A stretch of DNA of 64,000 bases, from assembly GCF_014874065.1 (NCBI RefSeq), contig NZ_JADBEE010000001.1:682001-746000 (forward strand). The letters run 5' to 3'. Shown here in pieces: positions 16,484-25,630 of this stretch. Within the stretch, counting starts at the first letter, position 1, and each line of letters opens with the position of its first letter. The translations under genes and the position numbers were made by a program. The DNA comes from Nesterenkonia halotolerans. Lineage in GTDB: Bacteria > Actinomycetota > Actinomycetes > Actinomycetales > Micrococcaceae. The notes beneath the pieces are model-generated. The model made no database searches, was not told the DNA's origin, and saw only the letters and a list, made by a program, of their open reading frames with translations.

Positions 16484-16518
16484 GCCGGCGTGGAGCGTCA
16501 TACCGGCTGGGTTGAGGT

Positions 16519-17685
16519 CTAGGGCCGCCTCGCCGCGCGGGAGAGCAGCACATCCAGGGCGTTCTGGATCGCTTCGGCGTGCTTCTCGGCGGTGTAGCGA
16601 TCCCGCACGACGGCGAGGCTCGCCTCCCCCAGATGCCTCAGCTGCTCGGGGGACGCGAGGAGCTCGGCGAGCACCCGACGCAGGGAGAGCGCGTCACCAC
16701 TCTGGTAATACCGCCCGGTGACGCCCTCGAGGACTGCCTCGATCTCGGGGCTCGAGTCGGGGTTGCCGTCCTCGGCGAGCACCGGCACACCGAAGCTCAT
16801 CGCCTGAGTGACGTTGAGTCCGGCGCCGCCCACCGAGACGGCGAGATCAGCCTGCGCGTAGAGCGCGCGCAGCTCGGCGTAGTCATAGACGGCTCCGAGG
16901 AACTCCGCGTCCACCCCGTGGGCGGCGAAGACCTGCTCGAGCCGGGGACGCTCGGCGCCCTCGCCGACGATCAGGACCTTGGGCCGCACCTCCGCGTCCA
17001 TGCCGCCGAGGGCGTCGGCGAGCAGGTCCAGGCGGTGCCGGGCCGTGAGCCGGGAGCTGTAGATGATCGTGGCGGGCGAGCCGGCGTCGTCGTCGGCTGC
17101 GCGGGGAGAAGTCTCCGCGCCGGCGGACGCTGCCATCTCCCGGGCCGCGCCGATCCTCGATTCCGGATAGATGCTGTTGTAGATGACCTGGATCTTCTCC
17201 GCCGGCACTCCGTAGGAGCTGCCCAGCTCCTTGGCCCGGTCACCGTAGACCAGGAGGCCGTCGGTCAGCCGGTAGAACGCGAGGCGGATGCGGCGCTTGA
17301 GCCCGTCCTCGGGGCGCTTCCAGCCGTGCCCCCACATGATCAGCGTGCGTCCGCGCAGCGCGGCAACCGCGGAGGCGACCCAGGCGGAGACGGTGGGGAT
17401 CCTGCCGGCGATCACATAGGCATCGTGCTCACCGCGCCAGATCTCGCGGACCTGACCGTGCTCCCACCAGAACTGGCGGACTGCGGAGAACCGCAGCGGG
17501 CGGACCTTGTCGAGGACATCCTCGGCGGCGGAATGGATGGTGTCTGCACTGGAGGCTTCCGAGTTCTTGAACCGGCCCACGAGGTCAAAGTCGTAGCGTG
17601 AGGACTCCAACAGCTGGCGCAGCAGCGGCTCGCGGTAGTGCGCCACGGTCGGCTGGACCACGAAGTAGATCCGGGGACGCGCCAT
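16519..17685 (-). CDS. GT4-type glycosyltransferase
   Basis: A 388-residue GT-B protein. The C-terminal half has the GT4 pattern: ATIIYSSRLTARHRLDLLADAL (about residue 205), VLIVGEGAERPRLEQ (about 239), and the nucleotide-sugar binding segment VSVGGAGLNVTQAMSFGVPVLA with a downstream acidic stretch SSPEIEA. The N-terminal half has WGHGWKRP in the place of the acceptor site. It likely adds sugars to a surface glycan. AGGAA lies 4 bp before the ATG at 17685. Only about 40 bp separate the start from the terminator of tRNA-Gly, so its promoter must be short or shared with the tRNA. Confidence 0.82.
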   Translation of the reverse strand: MARPRIYFVVQPTVAHYREPLLRQLLESSRYDFDLVGRFKNSEASSADTIHSAAEDVLDKVRPLRFSAVRQFWWEHGQVREIWRGEHDAYVIAGRIPTVSAWVASAVAALRGRTLIMWGHGWKRPEDGLKRRIRLAFYRLTDGLLVYGDRAKELGSSYGVPAEKIQVIYNSIYPESRIGAAREMAASAGAETSPRAADDDAGSPATIIYSSRLTARHRLDLLADALGGMDAEVRPKVLIVGEGAERPRLEQVFAAHGVDAEFLGAVYDYAELRALYAQADLAVSVGGAGLNVTQAMSFGVPVLAEDGNPDSSPEIEAVLEGVTGRYYQSGDALSLRRVLAELLASPEQLRHLGEASLAVVRDRYTAEKHAEAIQNALDVLLSRAARRP

Positions 17686-17730
17686 GGGTTCCTCTCACTC
17701 TTCAGCTCGCTCAGCAGGCAGATACAGAAA

Positions 17731-17778
17731 AAGCCTCTCCTGCGGTGACCGGGAGGGCCTGGTCAGCGGGAGAGGCTT
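17731..17778 (-). terminator. Intrinsic terminator of tRNA-Gly
   Basis: AAGCCTCTCC (17731-17740) pairs perfectly with GGAGAGGCTT (17769-17778). On the minus strand the stem is followed by a T-run (complement of the A's at 17728-17732). It lies 10 bp past the tRNA 3' end. Confidence 0.85.
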
Positions 17779-17787
17779 GTCAGCGAC

Positions 17788-17861
17788 TGGAGGGGATGAC
17801 GGGAATCGAACCCGCATCGTTGGTTTGGAAGACCAAAGCTTTACCACTAAGCTACATCCCC
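17788..17861 (-). tRNA. tRNA-Gly (TCC)
   Basis: A full cloverleaf is seen on the minus strand: acceptor GGGGATG/CATCCCC, anticodon stem TTGGT/ACCAA with loop CTTCCAA (anticodon TCC, reading GGA and GGG), and the T arm GGGTTCGATTCCC. The CCA end is encoded (17788-17790). It lies between a glycosyltransferase gene and the divergent CgeB-GT2 gene. The rest of the 293-bp gap (17686-17978) holds its terminator and promoters. Confidence 0.96.
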
Positions 17862-17978
17862 GCATGCGTCCAGATTCTGGCCCTCAAGAAGAGCCGATCA
17901 TCCGCCGCAACGAGACCCCACTCTAGCAAGGCGGACTGTCTGCTCCAAACCCAATACGCCTCGAGATAGTGTCGAGGG

Positions 17979-20900
17979 GTGAATCGCCCAGACGAAGCCT
18001 CCGCACAGTCCGCCAGCCAGCCTGCTTCCGCCGCCGGGGCCTCCGCGGTCGCGTCGGCGGCACAGCGGGCAGCTCAGGCGCACGACGCCGCGGCTCACGA
18101 ACTCTCCAGCTCAGCGCACTACGAGCAGCTCTGGGGTCCCCTGGAACGGGCTCACCGCGAGCGCGCCGCCGATCTGCGCCGCCGGTCCCAGACTGCGTCT
18201 GACGGTGACGCGGCGCCAGATTCCTCGACTCCAGATTTCGTGGCTCCGGACTCCAGGGCCCCTGGGTCCCCGCATGCAGCCCCACTGGCGGCTCCGCTGG
18301 CCGCGCGGCCGGTACAAGACTCGCTCGCCGCCGCGCAGATCGCCGCCGCGCAGCTGCCGTCCACCGAGGCCGGCGTCTCGCGGCCCCCGCTGGACCTGCG
18401 GATCGGGATCATCTGTGACCGGTTCCTCTTCGACACCTACTCGGGGTCGGCCCAGCTGTTCCCGATCACTCCCGAGAACTGGCAGGACCACGTCGGCGAG
18501 GTGGACCTGCTGCTGGTCGCCGCCACCTGGCGCGGTCACGATGGGTTCTCCTGGGACAACACCTCCCCCGAGGCTCCCGCGCGCCGTCGACTCCTGATCA
18601 ACACCATCATCCCCGCCTTCCGGACAGCGGGGGCTCCCCCGGTCTACTACGGCAAGGAGGACCCGCCGGACTACCGCCAGTTCCTCGATGTGGCCCGCGC
18701 CTGCGATCACATCCTCACCACGGCCGCCGAGGTCATCGAAGATTATCGGCGCGACTGCCCCGCCGCGCTCAGCATCGAGGTGCTGCCCTTCGGAGTCAAT
18801 CCGCTGCTGCACTCCCCGATCGGCTCCCGCAGCGCCCCGGCACAGGCTCGCGAGCTGATCTTCTTCGCCGGCTCCTGGATGGGGAAGAAGTACCCCGAGC
18901 GGGCCCGCTTCGCGGAATGGATCCTGGACGGCGTGCTGGCCGCGGGCAGGCCGCTGGCGATCGTGGACCGCTGGTGGGAAGAGATCTCCACCCAGCTCGA
19001 CTCGGCGCAGCCGATGCTCAGCGGCAACCAGCTGATCCCGGTCAAGTACTGGCCCTACCGGGTCCCCGCCCTCGACCATCACGAGCTCATGGACCTCCAG
19101 CGTGTGGTGGACATCGCGGTGAACCTCAATTCGGTGATCGGCTCTCAGACGATGTTCGCCAACCGGGCGCTGGAGCTGCAGGCCTCCGGGACCCTGCTGC
19201 TCTCGACCTACAACCAGGGCCTGAACTCGTATCACCCGCAGGTGCGCATCGCGAACTCGGCGGCGGATGTGGAGGAGAGTCTGCGCGGGCTCGACCTCGA
19301 GGAGCTGCGCCGGGCCCAGGGCGACGGCGTCCGGGAGGTCTTCCTGCGCCACCACGTCACCGACCTGCTCGCCCACGTGGCCCGGATCGCACGCCTCGAT
19401 GCCGCGCCCCAGCAGGAGATGGTCGTGGCCGTGACCGAGACCGTCACCGCGGAGCTCGCCCAGGACATGGCGGCTCAAGACCTGGCGGCGCGTGGCCTGG
19501 GGCAGGTGGAGCTGCTGACCTGGGACCAGCTTGGCGCCCGCGCGGCAGACCCGCTGTCCCGAGAGATCGATGTGCTGCTGCCGCTGGATACGAGACGGCG
19601 ATACCTGCCGCACTACGCGGCCGATCACGTGGCCGCCTTCCGTTACCAGTCTGCGACGATCACCACGAAGCTCAGCGGATCCGCTGCGGAGTCCGACAGC
19701 TGGGCCCATCGGCACCACCGCGGCCTCGCCTCCCTCCCCGACCCCCATGACATGGGGCTGGACCTGGGTCTGACCGCGTGGTGGCGCCCCGAGCCGGCGG
19801 CGCTCGTCTCCGGTCCCGTGCTGGCGGCCTCCGGGCAGGACGCTCGCGTCTACGCCATCGATCACCTGGGGCATGCACCCGCGGCCTCCGTCCGGGAGAG
19901 CGGGCTGCTCCCTGCCGCGCTGCCGCACCCCGGCGATGAGATCGCTGAGGCCAAGGAACAGGTCCGCCGAGCGGCGGAGGCAGGGAATCTCGAGCTCTCC
20001 GTGATCGTCCCGGTCTACAACAACGGAGATCATCTGCGCCATAAGGCCTTCGCCTCGCTGCGCCGTTCACCGCACTTCCCCCGCACTCAGGTGCTGCTGG
20101 TCGACGACGGCTCCACCGACCCGGTCACCGTGGCCACCGTGGAGGAGCTGGCACGGGACCATCCGAATGTCTTCGCGTTCCGCCACCACACCGCGGGCTC
20201 CGGGTCCGCCTCCCGCCCGCGCAACACCGGCCTGGAGCTCGCCGCCACGGAGTTCGTGACCTACCTGGACCCCGACGACGAGGAGCTCGAGGCCGGCTAT
20301 CACGAGCTGCAGCGGAGTCTCGCCGAGCATCCCGAGGCCGATTTCGCGCTCGGCACCCAGGTCACCTGGACCGACCGGCACATGGTCCTGCCGGTCCACG
20401 ACTGGTACTCCGCGATCGAACGTCGGGACGGGCTCTGCTGGCCGACACGGGACTCGCTGCGTGGGATCCGTTTCCGGCCGGCCTCCATCGAAGGACTCCT
20501 GGCCCGCACCGACTGGCTGCAGGGCCTGGGACTGACCCAGCCGGAGGGTGCCACCGGGCAGGACACCTTCTTCTTCCAGCAGCTGCTCTTCCACGCGCGC
20601 GCCTACGTCCCGGTCGATCGACCGGTCTATGTCTACTACGGCGCGGTGGACACCTCGATCGTCAACGTGGTGACTCCCGGCTACTTCCGCAAGTACCTGA
20701 TTCTGGAGGCCGCGCGATCCGCCTGGCTCAAGGAGGAAGGGCTGCTGCAGGACTATATGGACACCCGCTTCGAGCACTTCTTCGTCACCTGGTACCTGTG
20801 GAAGTACTCGCGCGTGCCCACAGCCCAGCGGGAAGAGGCTGCCGAGGTGCTGCGGGAGATCGCAGCGTTCTACGTCGGTGATCCGGGCCAGTACCCGTGG

Positions 20901-21224
20901 CGCACTCCGGAGGCGCTGCAGTTCTTCGGTCGGCGCCGGCTGCCATCAGCCCGGAAGCTGAGACCGGCGGCGGGGCGGCTCAAGCGCCGTGCGCGCGGGG
21001 CCGCCACCCTGCAGCTGGCCCAGCTCAAGCGCACACGCTGGGGCCGGGGCGCGGGCGCCGTGTATCGCCGCACGCTGAAGCCGAAGTCCGCTGATCAGGT
21101 GAGCGCACTGCGAGAGGTGGCCGCCGAGGTCGAGCGGGTGCACCGGCGCGCGACGGAGCAGTGGGGCATCACGGCGGCGGAGACGGCCTACACGCTGGCC
21201 GTTCAGCGGCCGTATTCCTCGTAG
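17979..21224 (+). CDS. CgeB-like / GT2 fusion glycosyltransferase
   Basis: A 1081-residue protein. Residues 1-130 are Ala/Ser-rich and probably disordered. Residues about 137-475 resemble the CgeB/Glyco_trans_1_2 group (LRIGIICDRFLFDTYSG; VYYGKEDPPDYRQF; NSVIGSQTMFANRALELQASG). Residues about 665-900 are a GT2 domain: LELSVIVPVYNNGDHL, VLLVDDGSTD with its DD, and the DxD-like YLDPDDEEL. The C-terminal 100 residues are basic. Two catalytic domains in one chain suggest a polymerase or a two-step transferase for a cell-wall glycopolymer. The GTG at 17979 is supported by TAGTGT 6 bp upstream (leaderless). It overlaps the convergent GT2 gene by 22 bp. Confidence 0.82.
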   Translation: MNRPDEASAQSASQPASAAGASAVASAAQRAAQAHDAAAHELSSSAHYEQLWGPLERAHRERAADLRRRSQTASDGDAAPDSSTPDFVAPDSRAPGSPHAAPLAAPLAARPVQDSLAAAQIAAAQLPSTEAGVSRPPLDLRIGIICDRFLFDTYSGSAQLFPITPENWQDHVGEVDLLLVAATWRGHDGFSWDNTSPEAPARRRLLINTIIPAFRTAGAPPVYYGKEDPPDYRQFLDVARACDHILTTAAEVIEDYRRDCPAALSIEVLPFGVNPLLHSPIGSRSAPAQARELIFFAGSWMGKKYPERARFAEWILDGVLAAGRPLAIVDRWWEEISTQLDSAQPMLSGNQLIPVKYWPYRVPALDHHELMDLQRVVDIAVNLNSVIGSQTMFANRALELQASGTLLLSTYNQGLNSYHPQVRIANSAADVEESLRGLDLEELRRAQGDGVREVFLRHHVTDLLAHVARIARLDAAPQQEMVVAVTETVTAELAQDMAAQDLAARGLGQVELLTWDQLGARAADPLSREIDVLLPLDTRRRYLPHYAADHVAAFRYQSATITTKLSGSAAESDSWAHRHHRGLASLPDPHDMGLDLGLTAWWRPEPAALVSGPVLAASGQDARVYAIDHLGHAPAASVRESGLLPAALPHPGDEIAEAKEQVRRAAEAGNLELSVIVPVYNNGDHLRHKAFASLRRSPHFPRTQVLLVDDGSTDPVTVATVEELARDHPNVFAFRHHTAGSGSASRPRNTGLELAATEFVTYLDPDDEELEAGYHELQRSLAEHPEADFALGTQVTWTDRHMVLPVHDWYSAIERRDGLCWPTRDSLRGIRFRPASIEGLLARTDWLQGLGLTQPEGATGQDTFFFQQLLFHARAYVPVDRPVYVYYGAVDTSIVNVVTPGYFRKYLILEAARSAWLKEEGLLQDYMDTRFEHFFVTWYLWKYSRVPTAQREEAAEVLREIAAFYVGDPGQYPWRTPEALQFFGRRRLPSARKLRPAAGRLKRRARGAATLQLAQLKRTRWGRGAGAVYRRTLKPKSADQVSALREVAAEVERVHRRATEQWGITAAETAYTLAVQRPYSS

Positions 21225-22117
21225 CGTCGTCCGGCCGCTGCCTGGAGCATGCCCAGACCCTCCCGGTGATAGATGCTGTCCACATACCGCACGGGTGCCC
21301 GCTTCATGCGCCGCGCCGCGGTGCGCGCGAGACCGTAGCCCATGCGGCCGAGACCCTCGGCGGCGATCCGGGCCCGCAGCCGCAGCCCGGGATGATCCCG
21401 GTCCGCGCGACGGATCAGCTTCGTCGCCCGGACGTGCCCGGCCCGAAGTCCGCGCTGGCGCATCCAGGCGGGGCTCAGGCGCTCGGCCGGCACATCTTCG
21501 ACGACGACTGCCTCGGCGCACCACCAGGACCGTGCGCCCGCTGCCTGCATCCGCCCGAAGAGATCCGAATCTTCGCCTCCGATGAAGCTGAAGGCCTCGT
21601 CGAAGCGGAAGCCCGCCTCGCGGAACCAGGCAGCTCGGACCAGCACATTGTTGGTCGCGGGACGGTAGCTCCAGGGTCCGGTGGGGAAATCGGTGCGCCG
21701 GATGAAACCGGACTCCTGCAGCCAGGTCGGCGGATCGTCGCCGAAATGTGAGATGACCGGCCCCGAGACGGTGTCCGCCCTGGACTCGTTCGCGCAGTCG
21801 ATCAGCGTGGCCAGCCAGTTCGCGGCGGCTCGTTCGTCGTCGTCGAGGAACAGCACCGCCTCGGCCTCTGCCGGGACGGCCTCGAGAGCCGCGTTGCGCG
21901 CCGCGGCGATGCCCGGGCGTGGTTCGTGGACGTACCGAGCCTCTGGGTACTGATCTTTGACCTGGGCCTGCGCCTCAGCCTCGGGAGAGTTGTCCACCAG
22001 GATCAGGTTCGGCAGCGCCACATGTTCCTGGGCACGCAGGGAGCTCAGCAGCTGCGCAAGCGGTTCCGGACGCCGAAAGGTGCATACGCAGACATAGGCA
22101 TTGGCTGCGGTGATCAC
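21203..22117 (-). CDS. GT2-family glycosyltransferase
   Basis: A 304-residue GT-A enzyme: VCVCTFRRPEPLAQLLSSL (residues 8-26), LILVDNSP, RPGIAAARNAAL (about 67-78), and the metal-binding FLDDDERAA (about residue 94). The acceptor loop shows GGEDSDLFGRM (about 179-189). No membrane helix is evident. Its start overlaps the stop of the upstream GT4 gene by 4 bp (ATGA), so LCP-GT4-GT2 is one translationally coupled operon. The work is presumably on the same surface glycan as the neighbouring transferases. Confidence 0.85.
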   Translation of the reverse strand: MITAANAYVCVCTFRRPEPLAQLLSSLRAQEHVALPNLILVDNSPEAEAQAQVKDQYPEARYVHEPRPGIAAARNAALEAVPAEAEAVLFLDDDERAAANWLATLIDCANESRADTVSGPVISHFGDDPPTWLQESGFIRRTDFPTGPWSYRPATNNVLVRAAWFREAGFRFDEAFSFIGGEDSDLFGRMQAAGARSWWCAEAVVVEDVPAERLSPAWMRQRGLRAGHVRATKLIRRADRDHPGLRLRARIAAEGLGRMGYGLARTAARRMKRAPVRYVDSIYHREGLGMLQAAAGRRYEEYGR

Positions 22118-23340
22118 CGGTGCGCCTCGGCGCGAAGAGCCGCGAGCAGAGCTGCGTAGCGCGTGCCCAGCCCGGGAAGGTCGGCGTACTCCGCGACCCA
22201 GCTGCGGCCTCGGGGGTCCACCGGAGTGGAGTCCGGGTCCGCGGCCAGCTGGCTGAGCGTGGCGGCGATCTGCTCGGTGTCACCGCTGAGGTAGGTCACG
22301 TTCTGTGCATGGCCCAGCACCCAGGCGGCCTCTCCGGTGACGGCAGCCGAGATGTGTTTGCCCAGCCCCATCAGCTCGAAGGTCTTCGAGGGCACGGTCC
22401 AGGCGAAGGAGGCCCAGTCGGTGCGCAGACTCACCAGCGCGGAGTCGGCCCAGCGGTAGTGGTCCCAGACCTCGTCGCCGTGGACCGGGTCGCAGAACTC
22501 GACAGCTCCGCTGGCCAGAGCGCCGGTGGCGAGGGCCACCTGGCGCAGCTGCTCCTTCTGGGTGCCGGAGCCCACGAGGCGCAGCCGGACGTCGAGCCCC
22601 TGGTCTCGTGGAATCGAGGCCACCGCGCGGATCATGCGTTCCAGCGCCTGGCTCTCCCCGTGATTGCCGAGATAGGCGAGCCGCAGCTCCCCGGGGGCAC
22701 GCCGTCGCTGGTCCAGCTGGGGCACCTGGTCGAGCGCCACGCCGTTGCTGATGGTCTCCACCGGGGAGACCTGGCGTTCGCGGAGCCGCTGAGCGAATCC
22801 CTCGGTGACCGTGACCACCAGTTCGGCTCGACGCTGGACGCTGATGACTGCCGCCTCCATGAGCCGTCCCAGCGGTCCCGCCCTGACCTCCGCTTCGCGG
22901 GCGAGCTCGGGCCAGGCGTCGCGCATGTCGACCACCAGCGGGATCCTGCGCGCCCGGGCCACGACCCATCCCGCGCAGATCGTGGGCAGCGCCGGCACCG
23001 TGGCGACCACGAGGTCGGGCTTGGGCGCTGTGAGCGCCCGGGGCACCATCAGCACCCCTGAAGCGAGATCAGAGGCGAACCTGCCGGCGCGCGAATTGCG
23101 CAGCAGCACATAGGGCGTCCGGTGCACCCGCTCACCGGACGGGCCGATGACAGGCCGCAGGCTGAACCGGCCCTGCTCGCGGTGGTGGACCGGGGTGTGG
23201 TGCTTATTGGCCGCGGGAGCGACGACGTCGACCGCCCAGCCGTCCTCGCGCAGTGAGGCGACCAGGCGCTCCCAGCGCCGCTGGGGCGCGGTGCGCTCGG
23301 GCCAATAGCTGTGGGTCAGCAGCTGCACGCGTGGTGTCAC
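22114..23340 (-). CDS. GT4-family glycosyltransferase
   Basis: A 408-residue GT-B protein. The N-terminal half starts RVQLLTHSYWPERTAPQRRWERL, the pattern of WbuB/PimB-type enzymes, with VVDMRDAWPELA (about residue 136). The C-terminal half has LRLAYLGNHGESQALERMI (about 222), VRLRLVGSGTQKEQL (about 252) and VPSKTFELMGLGKHISA (about 318) with the donor-binding glutamate. Acts in the cytosol on a lipid-linked or nucleotide-sugar acceptor; the product is unknown. Overlaps by 4 bp the LCP gene upstream and the GT2 gene downstream. Confidence 0.85.
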   Translation of the reverse strand: MTPRVQLLTHSYWPERTAPQRRWERLVASLREDGWAVDVVAPAANKHHTPVHHREQGRFSLRPVIGPSGERVHRTPYVLLRNSRAGRFASDLASGVLMVPRALTAPKPDLVVATVPALPTICAGWVVARARRIPLVVDMRDAWPELAREAEVRAGPLGRLMEAAVISVQRRAELVVTVTEGFAQRLRERQVSPVETISNGVALDQVPQLDQRRRAPGELRLAYLGNHGESQALERMIRAVASIPRDQGLDVRLRLVGSGTQKEQLRQVALATGALASGAVEFCDPVHGDEVWDHYRWADSALVSLRTDWASFAWTVPSKTFELMGLGKHISAAVTGEAAWVLGHAQNVTYLSGDTEQIAATLSQLAADPDSTPVDPRGRSWVAEYADLPGLGTRYAALLAALRAEAHR

Positions 23341-24491
23341 TGCTGCTCATCCTGGGATTCACGCAGCTCCACATAGTCCAGGAAGCCCTCCATGTTCTCG
23401 TTCTTGAGGGAACGCTGGAGCAGCTCGAGCATCTCCTCGTCCTTGAGGATCACCTGGGCTCCGCTGGCGGTTGTCGCCAGGTCCCCGGTGGGGATGGTGA
23501 ACATGTGGATGTCCTCGGAGCGCATGTCTCGCATCTCCAGGGCGTACGAGGCGATGGTGTCGGCGTCCAGTCCGTCGTCGACGCTGAGGTAGGGCACGAT
23601 GCCGTTGACGATGTCCATGACCCGCTGGGGGTTGGTCAGCGTGTCGGCGGAGAGCAGCCGGTCCACGATCCCGTTGACGACCAGCTGCTGGTTCTGCACG
23701 CGGACGAAGTCCCCGGTGGGGAATGCTTTGCGCTCGCGCACAAAGCGCAGCGCGTTGTCACCTTCGAGCCGGATGGTGCCCTCGGGGTAGAACGCCGGGT
23801 TGTGCTGTCCGGTGGAGAAGGGTCGGGGGTTGTCCACATAGACGCCGCCCAGCGCCCGGGTCAGATCGGCGAACCCATCGAAGTCGATGATCGCCACATG
23901 GTCGATATGGGTGTTCAGCAGCTCTTCCACGGTGTCGACCACCAGCGGATATCCGCCCACTCCCAGGGCAGAGTTGACGCGGCCCTGACCCTCCCCGGGC
24001 ACGTCCACCCAGAGGTCACGCACGATCGACATCACATAGACGCCGGAGCGGTCCTCGGGAATGTGGACGAACATCATCGTGTCGGAGCGCTCCGAGGCGT
24101 TGTCGCCGATGCTTCCCCGGTACTCGAGGTCATCCTCGCCGCGGCTGTCCGAACCGAGCAGGAGCATGTTGATCGTCCCCTCCTCGGTGCGCTCAGCAGA
24201 GTCGTCGCCGTCGAGCTGCAGGTCGAGCACGTTGCGCTGGTCGTCGAATGCGCTGCGCAGCTGCTGGACGTAGATCAGCCCGGCGCCGACCGCCACCACG
24301 AGCAGCACAGCCACCGCGATGAGGACGGTGCGGATGGTGCGGCGACCTCGTCGGGGGTCTCGTGCCTTCTTGGCCGAGGCAGGTGAGGCGGAGTCCTCAG
24401 CCGAGGGCGCAGAGTTCGCGGAGTCTGCGGGCATCCGCGCCGCCCGGCGGGGTCGGTGCGGCTGCGGCTCAGGGTGTTTCCTATCCGCCAC
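23337..24491 (-). CDS. LytR-CpsA-Psr (LCP) family glycopolymer ligase
   Basis: A 384-residue membrane protein. A charged N-terminal region of about 50 residues is followed by one helix (about 54-76, TVLIAVAVLLVVAVGAGLIYV), with the LCP domain outside. Its motifs are clear: INMLLLGSDSRG, SERSDTMMFVHI, and SIVRDLWVDVPG with the basic and acidic residues that bind the lipid pyrophosphate, then the RVQNQQ segment. LCP enzymes attach teichoic acid-like or arabinogalactan-type polymers to peptidoglycan. The GTG at 24491 has AGGAGG 4 bp upstream. First gene of an operon with two glycosyltransferases. Confidence 0.9.
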   Translation of the reverse strand: MADRKHPEPQPHRPRRAARMPADSANSAPSAEDSASPASAKKARDPRRGRRTIRTVLIAVAVLLVVAVGAGLIYVQQLRSAFDDQRNVLDLQLDGDDSAERTEEGTINMLLLGSDSRGEDDLEYRGSIGDNASERSDTMMFVHIPEDRSGVYVMSIVRDLWVDVPGEGQGRVNSALGVGGYPLVVDTVEELLNTHIDHVAIIDFDGFADLTRALGGVYVDNPRPFSTGQHNPAFYPEGTIRLEGDNALRFVRERKAFPTGDFVRVQNQQLVVNGIVDRLLSADTLTNPQRVMDIVNGIVPYLSVDDGLDADTIASYALEMRDMRSEDIHMFTIPTGDLATTASGAQVILKDEEMLELLQRSLKNENMEGFLDYVELRESQDEQQ

Positions 24492-24631
24492 AGACCCTCC
24501 TTTACGCGTTCGTCGATCCGATTCATGCTAGCCCACCAGCTTCGCGGTCCGCGCATCTGCTGGTATGACGAGGACGACATCGCAGGCCCGCGCCTGGCAG
24601 CGCGGCGAAGCGAGGACGCTCGAGCCTCAGC

Positions 24632-25615
24632 TCAACCTCGGGCGCGCCGCGGACGGGGCTGGCAGGTGGGGCACCAGTAGGAGGAGCGCCCCATGAAGGG
24701 GTCACGGCGGATCACGGCGGCGCGCGGGGTTCCTGCGCAGCGGCGGCAGGGCTGACCGGCGCGCCCGTAGCTCTGCAGCGACCGGTCGAAGTAGCCGGAG
24801 GCCCCGTTGACGTTGACGTAGAGGGAATCGAAGCTGGTTCCGCCGGCCGCCAGGGCGGCCGCCATCACGGATTCCACGCTGCGCAGGAGACGGCTTGCTT
24901 CACTGCGTGTGATGGTCTCGGTCGGTCGGGTGTAGTGCAGCTGGGCGTGCCACAGCGCCTCGTCTGCGTAGATGTTGCCGATGCCGGAGATCATGGTCTG
25001 ATCCAGCAGCGCCCGTTTCAGCCCGGTCTTGCGCCGGCGCAGGGTGCGGAAGAAGACTTCGGCGTCCATGCTCGGTTCCAGCGGGTCCGCGGCAATATGG
25101 GAGGCGGCGACGGGCACCGTGCCGCTGGGGTGTGTCGAGGCGACAAGCTCGGAGATCTGCATCCCGCCGAAGATGCGCTGATCGATGAAGCGCAGCTGAC
25201 TCGGGGCCTCCCCCTCGGCAGTCAGCCCGAGGGTGATCTTGAGATGTCTCTGGGGCAGGGTCTCCGGGGTGTTGATCAGCACCTGACCGCTCATCCCCAG
25301 GTGGATCAGCAGCGCGTGTGCCGGACCAGCCTGCGGGTCAGGGCCGATCTGTTCCACCCGGTTCGCCTGCCGCGGCGAGTCGGAGGAAGGCTGCAGCGGG
25401 ATCCAGAGGAATTTGCCACGACGCTGAGGTGCCAGCAGGATGCTTCCCCGCAGCGCCGCGCTGAAGGACTCGATCCGCTCCTGCACATCAGGGATGCTCG
25501 GAGCGTGTCGACGAAGGCTGCGCAGGTCATGGACCTGCACAGAGTGAACTCTGCGCCCGGCGGCCCAGCGGTCGACGCCGCGACGCACCACCTCCACCTC
25601 GGGCAGCTCAGGCAT
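24632..25615 (-). CDS. mutM: Formamidopyrimidine-DNA glycosylase
   Basis: A 327-residue Fpg/MutM enzyme, which removes 8-oxoguanine and ring-opened purines from DNA. The catalytic N-terminus PELPEVEVVRRG (Pro and Glu directly after Met), the lysine in RRGKFLW (about residue 68), the HLGMSGQ segment (about 105) and the C-terminal zinc finger CRRC...CPTC are all present; the helix-two-turn-helix region reads ISGIGNIYADEALW. The final 8 residues are a basic extension. Last gene of the yceD-rpmF-rnc-mutM operon, 15 bp past rnc. A 140-bp gap with a TAGCAT box on the minus strand (about 24526-24531) follows before the LCP gene. Confidence 0.96.
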   Translation of the reverse strand: MPELPEVEVVRRGVDRWAAGRRVHSVQVHDLRSLRRHAPSIPDVQERIESFSAALRGSILLAPQRRGKFLWIPLQPSSDSPRQANRVEQIGPDPQAGPAHALLIHLGMSGQVLINTPETLPQRHLKITLGLTAEGEAPSQLRFIDQRIFGGMQISELVASTHPSGTVPVAASHIAADPLEPSMDAEVFFRTLRRRKTGLKRALLDQTMISGIGNIYADEALWHAQLHYTRPTETITRSEASRLLRSVESVMAAALAAGGTSFDSLYVNVNGASGYFDRSLQSYGRAGQPCRRCAGTPRAAVIRRDPFMGRSSYWCPTCQPRPRRARG

Positions 25616-25630
25616 GGGGCACCAGGCGCA

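Noticed and set aside
17598..17969. A 123-codon frame over the tRNA-Gly region (ends like SIEPASLVWKTKALPLSYIP)
   Set aside because: It translates the reverse strand of the tRNA, a well-known false protein.
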